NCBI GenBank assembly: GCA_027083485.1
Contig: JALWOO010000741.1
Location: 1 to 12,627 of the forward strand
DNA from: Amylibacter sp.
GTDB lineage: Bacteria; Pseudomonadota; Alphaproteobacteria; Rhodobacterales; Rhodobacteraceae
Length of the DNA: 12,627 nucleotides
Reading direction: 5' to 3'
How positions within the stretch are numbered: position 1 is the stretch's first letter; every line of letters begins with the position of its first letter. This document shows positions 1 through 6,846 of the stretch, in pieces. The position numbers and the translations under genes are program-made. The notes under the pieces were generated by a model, which had not been told where the DNA came from, searched no databases, and worked only from the letters and a program-made list of their open reading frames with translations.

Positions 1-348
1 CGCCCAGTTTTTTGCCCTGATTGTAATTGAATTTTGAACAGTATTACCGGTTGGGGGGAGACTGTTGCGGGTTAGGTCAACAATGGGTGGAGTTGTCAAA
101 AAACAGGGAAACCGGATGCCAGAATACCAAGGCAGAATAACCCCGATGATTCTCGCTTCTTTGTGATGGGTCGCGGTTGGAAGCAGGGATCAACTGCGTT
201 ACTTTACCGCCAAAGAAGTTCAAACTTACGTCGTTACCTGTGCCGAAAGCAATGCCAGAGGGAAAAAACCTGTTGACCGTTTTGCAGGATCGCAACGTAA
301 TGTAGTATTCCTTGAACCGCTGCTGTTATCCCATTTGTAGGAGGTCCA
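1..348. other. Left-edge region without a convincing gene
   Basis: I see no supported gene here. All six frames are broken; the longest open stretches (about 60-70 codons on the minus strand, one of them running into msrB) have no ribosome site and no recognisable protein. The base composition is more AT-rich than the genes to the right, as expected of intergenic DNA. A 12-codon open frame at 2-37 could be the tail of a gene lying to the left, but it is too short to call. The last part should hold the msrB promoter. Confidence 0.6.
273..308 (+). promoter_or_regulatory. Candidate promoter of the msrB-msrA-selO cluster
   Basis: Two overlapping sigma-70-like arrangements are visible: TTGACC (273-278) with TAATGT (298-303) at a long 19-nt spacing, and TTGCAG (282-287) with TAGTAT (303-308) at a short 15-nt spacing. 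Neither is ideal, and this is the only plausible pair close to msrB. Both predict a leader of roughly 30-40 nt. This is a weak inference from sequence alone. Confidence 0.25.
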
Positions 349-795
349 ATGACCCAATACTCTAAAACCGCCGAAGCCATTGCCCGACTGGATCCAGAGA
401 GCTATCGCGTTACCCAGCAAGACGCAACAGAGCGGCCTGGAACAGGTGCCTATCTTGATAACAAGGAGGCTGGTTTATACGTTGATATTGTGTCGGGCGA
501 ACCCTTGTTTGCCTCGTCCGATAAATACGAATCCGGTTGCGGCTGGCCCAGTTTTACCAAGCCGATCGAACCAAAACACGTCACCGAAAAAATCGACACC
601 AGCCTTGCGCGTACCCGAACAGAGGTCCGCTCCACCCATGGCGATAGCCACCTTGGCCATGTGTTCAATGACGGCCCGCCGGACCGTGGCGGTTTGCGCT
701 ATTGCATCAATTCGGCCGCCCTGCGGTTTATTCCAAAGGCGGAAATGCTGGCGCAGGGGTATGGTGACTATCTGGATCAGGTGGAGGATATCTGA
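349..795 (+). CDS. msrB: Peptide-methionine (R)-S-oxide reductase MsrB
   Basis: Cytosolic repair enzyme that reduces the R epimer of methionine sulfoxide in proteins, normally recycled by thioredoxin. At 148 residues it is a complete single-domain MsrB. The catalytic cysteine is C119 in the motif [11 protein letters not shown], preceded by the hallmark HLGHVF (101-106). C64 in SGCGWPSF sits where the resolving cysteine lies in the Neisseria MsrB domain. The two CxxC zinc pairs found in many MsrBs are absent ([13 protein letters not shown] replaces the first), so this should be a zinc-free enzyme. The ATG at 349 follows AGGAGG at 339-344 with a 4-nt gap and matches the usual family start. The stop codon directly abuts the msrA start, so the two are almost certainly co-translated. 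Family and reaction are certain; partners are inferred. Confidence 0.97.
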   Translation: MTQYSKTAEAIARLDPESYRVTQQDATERPGTGAYLDNKEAGLYVDIVSGEPLFASSDKYESGCGWPSFTKPIEPKHVTEKIDTSLARTRTEVRSTHGDSHLGHVFNDGPPDRGGLRYCINSAALRFIPKAEMLAQGYGDYLDQVEDI

Positions 796-1293
796 ATGGA
801 GCCACAACGTGCCGTATTGGCCGGCGGCTGTTTTTGGGGGATGCAGGATTTGATCCGCAAAATGCCCGGCGTGGTATCGACCCGTGTGGGGTATACGGGC
901 GGCGATGTGCCGAACGCGACCTATCGTAATCATGGCACCCATGCCGAAGGGATCGAAATTATTTTTGATCCGGCGATCCTGAGCTACCGGAAAATTCTGG
1001 AGTTCTTTTTTCAAATTCACGACCCGACAACGCCGAACCGTCAAGGTAACGATCGCGGAACGGCCTATCGGTCTGCAATTTATTATGTGGACGAGGACCA
1101 GCATCAGGAAGCTTTGCGGACAATAGCGGATGTGAACGCTTCCGGTCTGTGGCCGGGACCGGTAGTCACAGAGGTTGCACCCGTGGGCGATTTCTGGGAG
1201 GCAGAGCCGGAGCATCAGGATTATCTGGAACGTTTGCCCAACGGATATACCTGCCATTTCATTCGGCCTGATTGGGTTTTGCCGTCCCGCTAG
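796..1293 (+). CDS. msrA: Peptide-methionine (S)-S-oxide reductase MsrA
   Basis: Reduces the S epimer of methionine sulfoxide, complementing MsrB. The 165-residue protein opens almost at once with the active-site motif GGCFWG, giving catalytic C12. A second cysteine, C153 in NGYTCHF near the C-terminus, corresponds to the resolving cysteine of the Mycobacterium tuberculosis-type short MsrA. The residue after GCFWGM is Gln17, where E. coli-type MsrA has the catalytic Glu; from memory Gln is normal in this subfamily. Other family blocks are [16 protein letters not shown], the [10 protein letters not shown] stretch, [13 protein letters not shown] and the [11 protein letters not shown] block. The start codon directly follows the msrB stop, with GGAGG at 783-787 inside the msrB end, so translation is coupled. 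The gene lies 9 bp before selO. Confidence 0.97.
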   Translation: MEPQRAVLAGGCFWGMQDLIRKMPGVVSTRVGYTGGDVPNATYRNHGTHAEGIEIIFDPAILSYRKILEFFFQIHDPTTPNRQGNDRGTAYRSAIYYVDEDQHQEALRTIADVNASGLWPGPVVTEVAPVGDFWEAEPEHQDYLERLPNGYTCHFIRPDWVLPSR

Positions 1294-1302
1294 GAGCACC
1301 CC

Positions 1303-2793
1303 GTGACCGAAACACCGATTCCGACCAGTTTGCAATTCGACAACAGCTATGCCCAAAAGCTCGACGGGTTTTACACGCCTTGCCAGGGGGACGTAGCGCC
1401 CGACCCCCGATTGGTTGCCCTGAACAGGCCATTGGCGGCTGAATTGGGGCTGGATGTGACGGCGCTTACGGACGGACAACTGGCCGAAATCTTTTCTGGC
1501 AGCAAGGCTCCGGCGGGGGCCAATCCTTTGGCTCAGGCCTATGCAGGGCATCAGTTCGGCGGCTTTTCCCCGCAGCTGGGCGATGGGCGTGCCTTGTTGT
1601 TGGGTGAAGTTTTCAATCAGGCCGGCGAGCGGCGGGACATAGCGTTGAAAGGTTCTGGTCGCACTCCGTTTTCACGGGGTGGCGATGGCAAAGCGGCGAT
1701 CGGACCGGTGTTGCGGGAATACATTGTGGCCGAAGCCATGTTCGCGCTGGGCATTCCAACCACGCGGGCGCTGGCTGCGGTGATGACGGGGCAATCTGTG
1801 ATGCGCGAAAACGGGCCTTTGCCGGGGGCGGTTCTGACGCGGGTTGCTGCCAGTCATTTGCGGGTCGGGACATTTCAGTATTTTGCCGCACGTGGCGAAA
1901 CAGAAAAGGTCCGCCAATTGGCGGATTATGCCATTGCCCGCCACTATCCACAGGCCCGGGACAGCGACACCCCCTATCTGGCGTTGCTGCAATCTGTGTC
2001 ACAGGCGCAGGCGGAATTGCTGGCGAAATGGGTGGCGGTCGGGTTTGTTCACGGGGTGATGAATACCGACAATATGACCATCAGCGGGGAAACCATTGAT
2101 TACGGGCCATGTGCGTTTATGGATACCTATGATCCGCGCGCGCTGTACAGTTCGATTGACCATCAGGGGCGCTATGCCTATGGGCAGCAACCGGTTATGG
2201 CACGCTGGAATCTGGCGCGTTTCGCAGAGACGCTTTTGCCGTTGATTGATACCGACGAAAGCCGTGCAATCGAGTGGGCTTCAACAGAGGTGAACCGTTT
2301 TGGGCAACGGTATCTGACTGCATGGACAGGCTGTATGCGGGCCAAGCTGGGCTTGCAAACCGCGCAGTCCGAGGACGGCAAGCTTGCGGATGATCTTATG
2401 GCAGCGATGGAGGGGCAGGGCGTTGACTACACGCTGCTTTTCCGGGGTTTGTCAGAGCCGTCATTCGGGCGCGCGCAGGAAGCTGCCTCACTGTTTAACG
2501 ACCCGACTACCTTTGCCGACTGGTTTGATCGTTGGCAGCGGCGCCTAAAAGACGAGGCCAGTGAGCCGGTCACACGATCCTTGAAGATGAAGCGGGTAAA
2601 CCCGATTTATATTCCGCGCAATCACAAGGTCGAAGAAGCCCTGCAATCCATGGAAAAGCACAACAATATCGCGCCGTTCGAGCGACTTAACAAGGTGTTG
2701 AGTCAACCGTTTGAACAGCAGGACGGTTGCGAAGCCTATGCACAGCCTGCGCCGGAAGATTTTGGACCTTACAGAACGTTTTGCGGCACCTGA
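1303..2793 (+). CDS. selO: Protein adenylyltransferase SelO (YdiU/UPF0061 family)
   Basis: SelO is a pseudokinase-fold enzyme that binds ATP inverted and transfers AMP to Ser/Thr/Tyr of redox proteins such as glutaredoxin. The 496-residue chain is full length (E. coli YdiU is about 478). Visible hallmarks are FGGFSPQLGDGRA (85-97), ALKGSGRTPFSR with K116, VLREYIVAEAM (136-146), HGVMNTDN with D256 and N257, and DYGP with D266, the counterparts of E. coli D246, N247 and D256. It ends in FCGT with C494, the bacterial equivalent of the C-terminal selenocysteine region in animals; C270 in DYGPC could be its disulfide partner. The start is GTG, preceded by TAGGAG overlapping the msrA stop. Lying 9 bp behind msrA, it fits a methionine-oxidation and redox-stress operon. 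The 3' end overlaps the convergent small gene by 25 bp. Confidence 0.95.
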   Translation: MTETPIPTSLQFDNSYAQKLDGFYTPCQGDVAPDPRLVALNRPLAAELGLDVTALTDGQLAEIFSGSKAPAGANPLAQAYAGHQFGGFSPQLGDGRALLLGEVFNQAGERRDIALKGSGRTPFSRGGDGKAAIGPVLREYIVAEAMFALGIPTTRALAAVMTGQSVMRENGPLPGAVLTRVAASHLRVGTFQYFAARGETEKVRQLADYAIARHYPQARDSDTPYLALLQSVSQAQAELLAKWVAVGFVHGVMNTDNMTISGETIDYGPCAFMDTYDPRALYSSIDHQGRYAYGQQPVMARWNLARFAETLLPLIDTDESRAIEWASTEVNRFGQRYLTAWTGCMRAKLGLQTAQSEDGKLADDLMAAMEGQGVDYTLLFRGLSEPSFGRAQEAASLFNDPTTFADWFDRWQRRLKDEASEPVTRSLKMKRVNPIYIPRNHKVEEALQSMEKHNNIAPFERLNKVLSQPFEQQDGCEAYAQPAPEDFGPYRTFCGT

Positions 2794-3119
2794 ATTTTGT
2801 CGATGATGAATTGCATGAACCAATCGGGTTGCATCAATTTTGCCGCGATGCGCGCGGACTGCTTGCCGTGATCCAGCTGCGACAGATGCGCTGAATACCC
2901 TTTGGGGCCCATTTTCTGGAACAGGTATATCTTGGTGCCTGTAAGTCCGGCATAGATCAGACCCACATAAAGCACAAACTGAAATGTGAAGAAAGGCACC
3001 AGCTTGTACGTCCGTATCCGGCGACTATCGGCCGAGAAGATGCCTTCCTTTTGAACTTTGCCTATTCGTTTTAGGCGTGCTTCAAACGTTGGCATATTCT
3101 CGGCCATGTTGTACCCCAT
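2769..3119 (-). CDS. Small single-helix membrane protein of unknown function
   Basis: I do not recognise this 116-residue protein. It has a basic N-terminal segment, one clear hydrophobic stretch at about residues 41-62 (rich in Phe, Val, Leu, Ile, Tyr) that should cross the membrane, and a mixed, fairly basic C-terminal part. The N-terminal charge pattern suggests the short N-terminus faces the cytoplasm. The start is uncertain: in-frame ATGs lie at residues 1, 5 and 9, none with a strong ribosome site. It is the last gene of a minus-strand run, 62 bp after prmA. Its final codons overlap the end of selo on the other strand, which leaves no room for a terminator between the two convergent genes. 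The frame is open with a plausible composition, so I regard it as real, but the function is unknown. Confidence 0.75.
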   Translation of the reverse strand: MGYNMAENMPTFEARLKRIGKVQKEGIFSADSRRIRTYKLVPFFTFQFVLYVGLIYAGLTGTKIYLFQKMGPKGYSAHLSQLDHGKQSARIAAKLMQPDWFMQFIIDKIQVPQNVL

Positions 3120-3181
3120 ACATCTCGCTCACTCTTTACGAGGCGCTAAATATAGGTCAAATGGGGCGAGTTTGAGGCAAA

Positions 3182-4066
3182 TTAGATGGCTTTTTGAAGA
3201 CAGAGAGTTGACCATTCGCCAACAATAAGCGGCTCATTCCGCTCGAACCCCTGTGCGGCATAAGCATCCAGTACATCGGCCGCCTGTTCGTTCAGGATGC
3301 CGGACAGGATGACATAGCCTCCCGCAGCGCAATATTTTCCCATATCCGGTGCCAAGGCCACCAGCGGGGCCTTGAGGATGTTTGCAAAGATAAGGTCATA
3401 AGGGGCTTTGGTGCGCAGGGTGTCGTGTTCAAAACCGGGACAGGTGACAACATTGATCCGCCCTTCCAGATCATTGCAGGCAATATTGGCGCGGGCGGTA
3501 TCGGTGGCGACTTCGTCGATGTCGCTGGCCAGCATCACACCAGGCCAGATTTTAGCAGCAGCCATGGCCAGAACAGCGGTACCACAACCCACGTCCACCA
3601 CGTTTTTACCAACAAAACCGTTGTTGGCCAGTGTGTCCAGCGCCGTCAGGCAGCCCTGTGTGGTGCCGTGGTGACCGGTGCCAAAGGCCATAGCTGCCTC
3701 GATCAACAAGGGGACGCAATCGGTTGGCACCTTGTCCGCGTCATGGCTGCCATAGAGGAAAAACCGGCCCGCAATGATCGGGGATAACTCGCGTTTGACA
3801 GCGGCGACCCAATCGGTTTCGGGCAGTTCGGATACAGCAAAAGGTTTCGCGCCATGGGCGGCGGCCAGCAGGGCTAGGCCGACTTCGTCCGGAGCTTCGA
3901 TGAAATAGCTGCCGACCTCATAAGTGCCGGATCCGTCCTCGACCTCGAACACACCAACGCCGGTGGGTTCCGGGTTCAGGGTTTCAATGGCATCGGCAAG
4001 GGCCTGTGCCTGTTCTTTGTCTTGCAGGGTGGTCAGGGCTGTAAAGGTTGGCATGTGATTTTCCAT
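3182..4066 (-). CDS. prmA: Ribosomal protein L11 methyltransferase PrmA
   Basis: Uses S-adenosylmethionine to trimethylate ribosomal protein L11 in the cytoplasm. At 294 residues it matches the family (about 293). The N-terminal third (about 1-95) is the substrate-recognition domain. The Rossmann-like catalytic domain follows, with the PrmA signature AMAFGTGHHGTTQGCL (125-140), SAM-binding motif I VVDVGCGTAVLAMAA (156-170), acidic loop DIDEVA (182-187) and motif IV FANILKAPL (227-235). ATG at 4066 has AAGGAAA upstream at usable distance. The ATG at 4054 (beginning MPTFTAL, as many relatives do) is an equally good start preceded by TGGAAAA. The gene sits 43 bp behind the MATE gene on the same strand and may be transcribed with it, an unusual pairing that gives no hint of a specialised role. 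Confidence 0.95.
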   Translation of the reverse strand: MENHMPTFTALTTLQDKEQAQALADAIETLNPEPTGVGVFEVEDGSGTYEVGSYFIEAPDEVGLALLAAAHGAKPFAVSELPETDWVAAVKRELSPIIAGRFFLYGSHDADKVPTDCVPLLIEAAMAFGTGHHGTTQGCLTALDTLANNGFVGKNVVDVGCGTAVLAMAAAKIWPGVMLASDIDEVATDTARANIACNDLEGRINVVTCPGFEHDTLRTKAPYDLIFANILKAPLVALAPDMGKYCAAGGYVILSGILNEQAADVLDAYAAQGFERNEPLIVGEWSTLCLQKAI

Positions 4067-4090
4067 CGCGGCTGGTTTCCTTGCCGGATA

Positions 4091-4120
4091 GGTCAGCTTT
4101 GGTCAAAGGTCAAGCTTTGG
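4091..4120. repeat. Short direct repeat between the MATE gene and prmA
   Basis: GGTCAGCTTTGG (4091-4102) is repeated as GGTCAAGCTTTGG (4108-4120), separated by TCAAA. The repeat spans the MATE stop codon and the 43-bp gap before prmA. It could be an operator or RNA structure, or simply a local duplication; I cannot tell which. Confidence 0.5.
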
Positions 4121-5462
4121 CAGGGGAAACGGGTATCGAGCGCGCCAGCCTGTTGACGAATGACCAGCTCCATAACACAGCCAAAGTGCCGCTGATGGCG
4201 GCGGCAAGGGCTTGGCCATAAATCACGCCGGGCGCACCCCAGGCTGCCCCTAAGGCCGCGGCGCAGGGATAGATCAGCAGGCCATCGCGAAACCAGTTGC
4301 AGGCGGTGGAATTCAATGGGCGGCCCAGATTGTTAAAGGCCGCGTTTGACACGAACAAGGCACCGGTAAACACGTAACCGCCGGCCCCGATCAGGGTGAA
4401 GGCCCCCAGCACCTGTGTCGCTTCGGGTCCAAGATTGAACAACCGGGCAATCGGGTTGTGGAAGATGGCTAAAAGCGCCCATGCTCCAAGTGTATAGACA
4501 AGGCAAAACAAGAGCGCATCGCGAAAGGTTTGGCGCACGCGGTCCATTTGAGCGGCCCCGAAATTCTGGCCGATGATGCCGCCGATTGCTCCTGAAAGGG
4601 AGAAAATACCGCCAAAGGCCAAGACAGCCACGCGGGAAATCACGGCCCAACCGGCAACAGCGGCATCGCCATGGTTGGCGATGACCTTGGTCAGCAGATA
4701 GTTGCCAAACGGGGTGGAAAGCTGGGTCATGATTGCCGGGCTGGCAATCAGCACATAGGGTTTGAACATGCGCGCAACCTCTGCCAGCGAAACGCGGGTG
4801 GTCATCTTGTGCACATGGATGACCAGCCAGGCTGACAAAAGCGCAGAACTGCCGCGTGAAATGGCAACGCCCCAAGCGGCCCCTTCCAGCCCCAGATCAA
4901 AGCCGAAGATCAACAGAGGATCCACGACCATGGCAATCAAACCGGCCGCCAGCGTTACAATCATGGCTCCAACTGCGTCGCCCACAGAGCGCAAGACGGC
5001 GGACCCTACCATGCCGATGACAAACACCGGAAGGGAAGGAATGCTGATGGTCAGAAAATGCGCCGCATCCCGCAGTGTTTCACCGCTGGCTCCTGCCATG
5101 GACAGGATCTCGAACCGGTAAAAAACCACAAAGGTCGCCAGAACGATTTGAATGCCGACCGCATAAATCATGGCGCTGGTGGTTTGTTTGCGCGCCAGTT
5201 CGAGATTACCCTGCCCGATTGAGCGCGAGACCTGTGCCGTGGTGGCAATGATAAGGCCAATGCCCACAGAAATCGTAAAAAACTGAATGGTCCAGGCAAA
5301 CCCCAGAGCTGCCATCAGGCGTTCCTGTTCCAGTTTGGACACCCAGAACAGGGTTGCCACATCCACCAGAAACATGAAAATCAACCCCAAAGAACCGGTG
5401 AGTGTCATCACCAGCACATGCCGCATGGTCGATCCGGTCAGGAAACGTTGTTTGTTGCTCAA
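4110..5462 (-). CDS. MATE-family cation-coupled efflux transporter
   Basis: Inner-membrane multidrug and toxin extrusion (NorM-like) antiporter, expected to export organic cations or drugs using a Na+ or H+ gradient; the substrate cannot be read from sequence. About 12 hydrophobic segments fall into the usual two homologous halves: GSAVLRSVGDA and the DPLLIFGFDLGLEGAAWG block in the first, QNFGAAQMDRVRQ and AAFNNLGRP in the second. I prefer a TTG start at 5462 (450 residues, protein beginning SNKQRFLTGSTM). Relatives commonly begin with a similar RFLTGSTM segment, GAGG lies 9 nt upstream, and the start falls 4 bp after the MFS stop, suggesting translational coupling. The alternative ATG at 5501 lies inside the MFS gene, adds 13 residues and has its only purine tract 1 nt away. 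It is co-oriented with MFS and prmA. Confidence 0.9.
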   Translation of the reverse strand: MSNKQRFLTGSTMRHVLVMTLTGSLGLIFMFLVDVATLFWVSKLEQERLMAALGFAWTIQFFTISVGIGLIIATTAQVSRSIGQGNLELARKQTTSAMIYAVGIQIVLATFVVFYRFEILSMAGASGETLRDAAHFLTISIPSLPVFVIGMVGSAVLRSVGDAVGAMIVTLAAGLIAMVVDPLLIFGFDLGLEGAAWGVAISRGSSALLSAWLVIHVHKMTTRVSLAEVARMFKPYVLIASPAIMTQLSTPFGNYLLTKVIANHGDAAVAGWAVISRVAVLAFGGIFSLSGAIGGIIGQNFGAAQMDRVRQTFRDALLFCLVYTLGAWALLAIFHNPIARLFNLGPEATQVLGAFTLIGAGGYVFTGALFVSNAAFNNLGRPLNSTACNWFRDGLLIYPCAAALGAAWGAPGVIYGQALAAAISGTLAVLWSWSFVNRLARSIPVSPAKA

Positions 5463-5466
5463 TTGT

Positions 5467-6693
5467 TTATGCCTCGGTCCGTTTGGAAAATACGGTTTCA
5501 TGCCCCTTGCGGGGGTGTCGCGGTATCATTAGGGCCAAGCTTAGGGAAATCAATGCAAAACCGGTGGCGATAATAAAAACAGCCCCCGGCCAGAATACCC
5601 AAAGATATCCCAACAAGGCAGGCAGGATTACCGCGCCAATGTGATTGATGGTAAAGGAAACGGCCGCTGTTGGCGCGATATCCGCCGGATCCGCTATTTT
5701 CTGAAAGTAGGTTTTCAGGGCAAATGCCAGCGCAAAAAACAAGTGGTCGATCACATAAAGCGTTGCGGCAAGGGCCACGCCCCAGCCAAAATAGTAAATC
5801 CCGCCATAGGCCATGAACACAACCACCAGCCCGACATATTCAAAGATCAACGCATTACGTTCCCCGACTTTGGCAACCATACCCCCCATCAGCGGGGCAA
5901 AAACCATATTGGCAATATAGTTGATCAGAAAAAGTGCGGTGACCTCGTGGACCTGAAACCCGAATCGTTCCACCATCATAAAGGACGCAAATACCATAAA
6001 AATCTGGCGGCGGGCACCGGCCATGAATTGCAGCGCGTAATACAGCCAATAACGTTTGCGCAAGATCATGGTTTTATGTTGCAGGACGGGGGCGTCAAAT
6101 TTCGGATAGGCGATCCAGCAAAAAAGGGCGATGGCGGCGGTGATGCTGCCGCTGGCCATGTAGATTGTGTTGTAGTCCCAGTGCAGGACTTTCCACACCA
6201 ACACGATTGTCGCATAGGCGATCAGCGACCCCGCGGAGCCGATGGCCACCATCCAGCCCAGAACCTTGGGGGCGCGCAGTTTGTCGATCCATTGCAGTTC
6301 CAGCGATTGCTTGGCGGTTTCGTAATAGTGAAACCCGATCGAGCTGATAATTGTGGTGGTCAGCAATCCGGCAAAGCTCGGGAACCACGCGGTTACGGCC
6401 ACGGCGACACCAACCAGAAACAGGGAGAGTATCGCAAGGGTCTGTTCCCGCATGAACCACAGAACCCCGATCACACCAATCGCCAGAAGGCCGGGGATCT
6501 CACGGACGGATTGCAACCAGCCGATATCCTTGCCGTTGAATTGGCCCACCTCGATCACAAAATTGTTCAACAGGGCCATCCATGTGGAAAATGCCATGGG
6601 CAAAGCAAAGGCCATTACCACCAAAAGAGTCACAGGCTGACGCCAGAGCGGCTGGCGCGAAGCATCAGAAATTTTTACAGTTTGATTATGCAT
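5467..6693 (-). CDS. Major facilitator superfamily transporter
   Basis: Twelve or so hydrophobic helices spread over about 408 residues, with a central cytoplasmic loop rich in basic residues (around LQHKTMILRKRYW), fit an MFS permease of the inner membrane. I do not recognise the substrate class: the usual sugar-porter and drug-efflux signatures are not evident. The chosen ATG at 6693 gives a short polar N-terminus before the first helix and has an AGGGGGG purine tract directly upstream, rather close. The frame is open to an ATG at 6765, but that start has no ribosome site and would add 24 odd residues. The gene is divergent from the VOC gene, with 153 bp between the start codons, and leads a probable operon with the MATE gene 4 bp downstream. 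Confidence 0.88.
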   Translation of the reverse strand: MHNQTVKISDASRQPLWRQPVTLLVVMAFALPMAFSTWMALLNNFVIEVGQFNGKDIGWLQSVREIPGLLAIGVIGVLWFMREQTLAILSLFLVGVAVAVTAWFPSFAGLLTTTIISSIGFHYYETAKQSLELQWIDKLRAPKVLGWMVAIGSAGSLIAYATIVLVWKVLHWDYNTIYMASGSITAAIALFCWIAYPKFDAPVLQHKTMILRKRYWLYYALQFMAGARRQIFMVFASFMMVERFGFQVHEVTALFLINYIANMVFAPLMGGMVAKVGERNALIFEYVGLVVVFMAYGGIYYFGWGVALAATLYVIDHLFFALAFALKTYFQKIADPADIAPTAAVSFTINHIGAVILPALLGYLWVFWPGAVFIIATGFALISLSLALMIPRHPRKGHETVFSKRTEA

Positions 6694-6743
6694 ACCCCCC
6701 TGTAAAGCGATGCTTCGGGTTTGGATACAGAAAAGACACATGT

Positions 6744-6831
6744 TAATTAGATCGGAAATAATCATTGCAAATGAAACGAATTGATTTCTGTTTGCAAATC
6801 ACTTAACACCGTCACATTGATGCAAATGCAA
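6744..6831. promoter_or_regulatory. Divergent control region with TGCAAAT boxes
   Basis: The 153-bp gap between the divergent MFS and VOC genes holds three TGCAAAT direct repeats at 6766, 6793 and 6821, spaced 27 and 28 bp. The first two cores, TTGCAA (6765-6770 and 6792-6797), are themselves palindromic and are placed almost symmetrically about 6781, with GAAA and TTTC inside them as a further dyad. TGATTT-N8-AAATCA (6782-6801) is another inverted repeat. On the minus strand TTGCAA followed 15 nt later by TAATTA (6749-6744) could be the MFS promoter, which would place one box over its -35. The layout is typical of an operator shared by two divergent genes; the regulator is unknown. Confidence 0.5.
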
Positions 6832-6846
6832 CGACTGGAGAGACCC

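Noticed and set aside
77..420. Minus-strand open frames of 72 and 64 codons at the left edge
   Set aside because: No ribosome sites, cysteine- and proline-rich odd compositions, and one overlaps the start of msrB. The region reads as intergenic.
475..1551. Long minus-strand open frame (358 codons) opposite msrB, msrA and selO
   Set aside because: It mirrors three certain genes on the other strand and its protein has no recognisable domain; it arises from codon bias of the real genes.
5641..6705. Long plus-strand open frame (354 codons) opposite the MFS gene
   Set aside because: The protein is His- and Gly-rich with no hydrophobic pattern or known motif, as expected of the complement of a membrane-protein gene.
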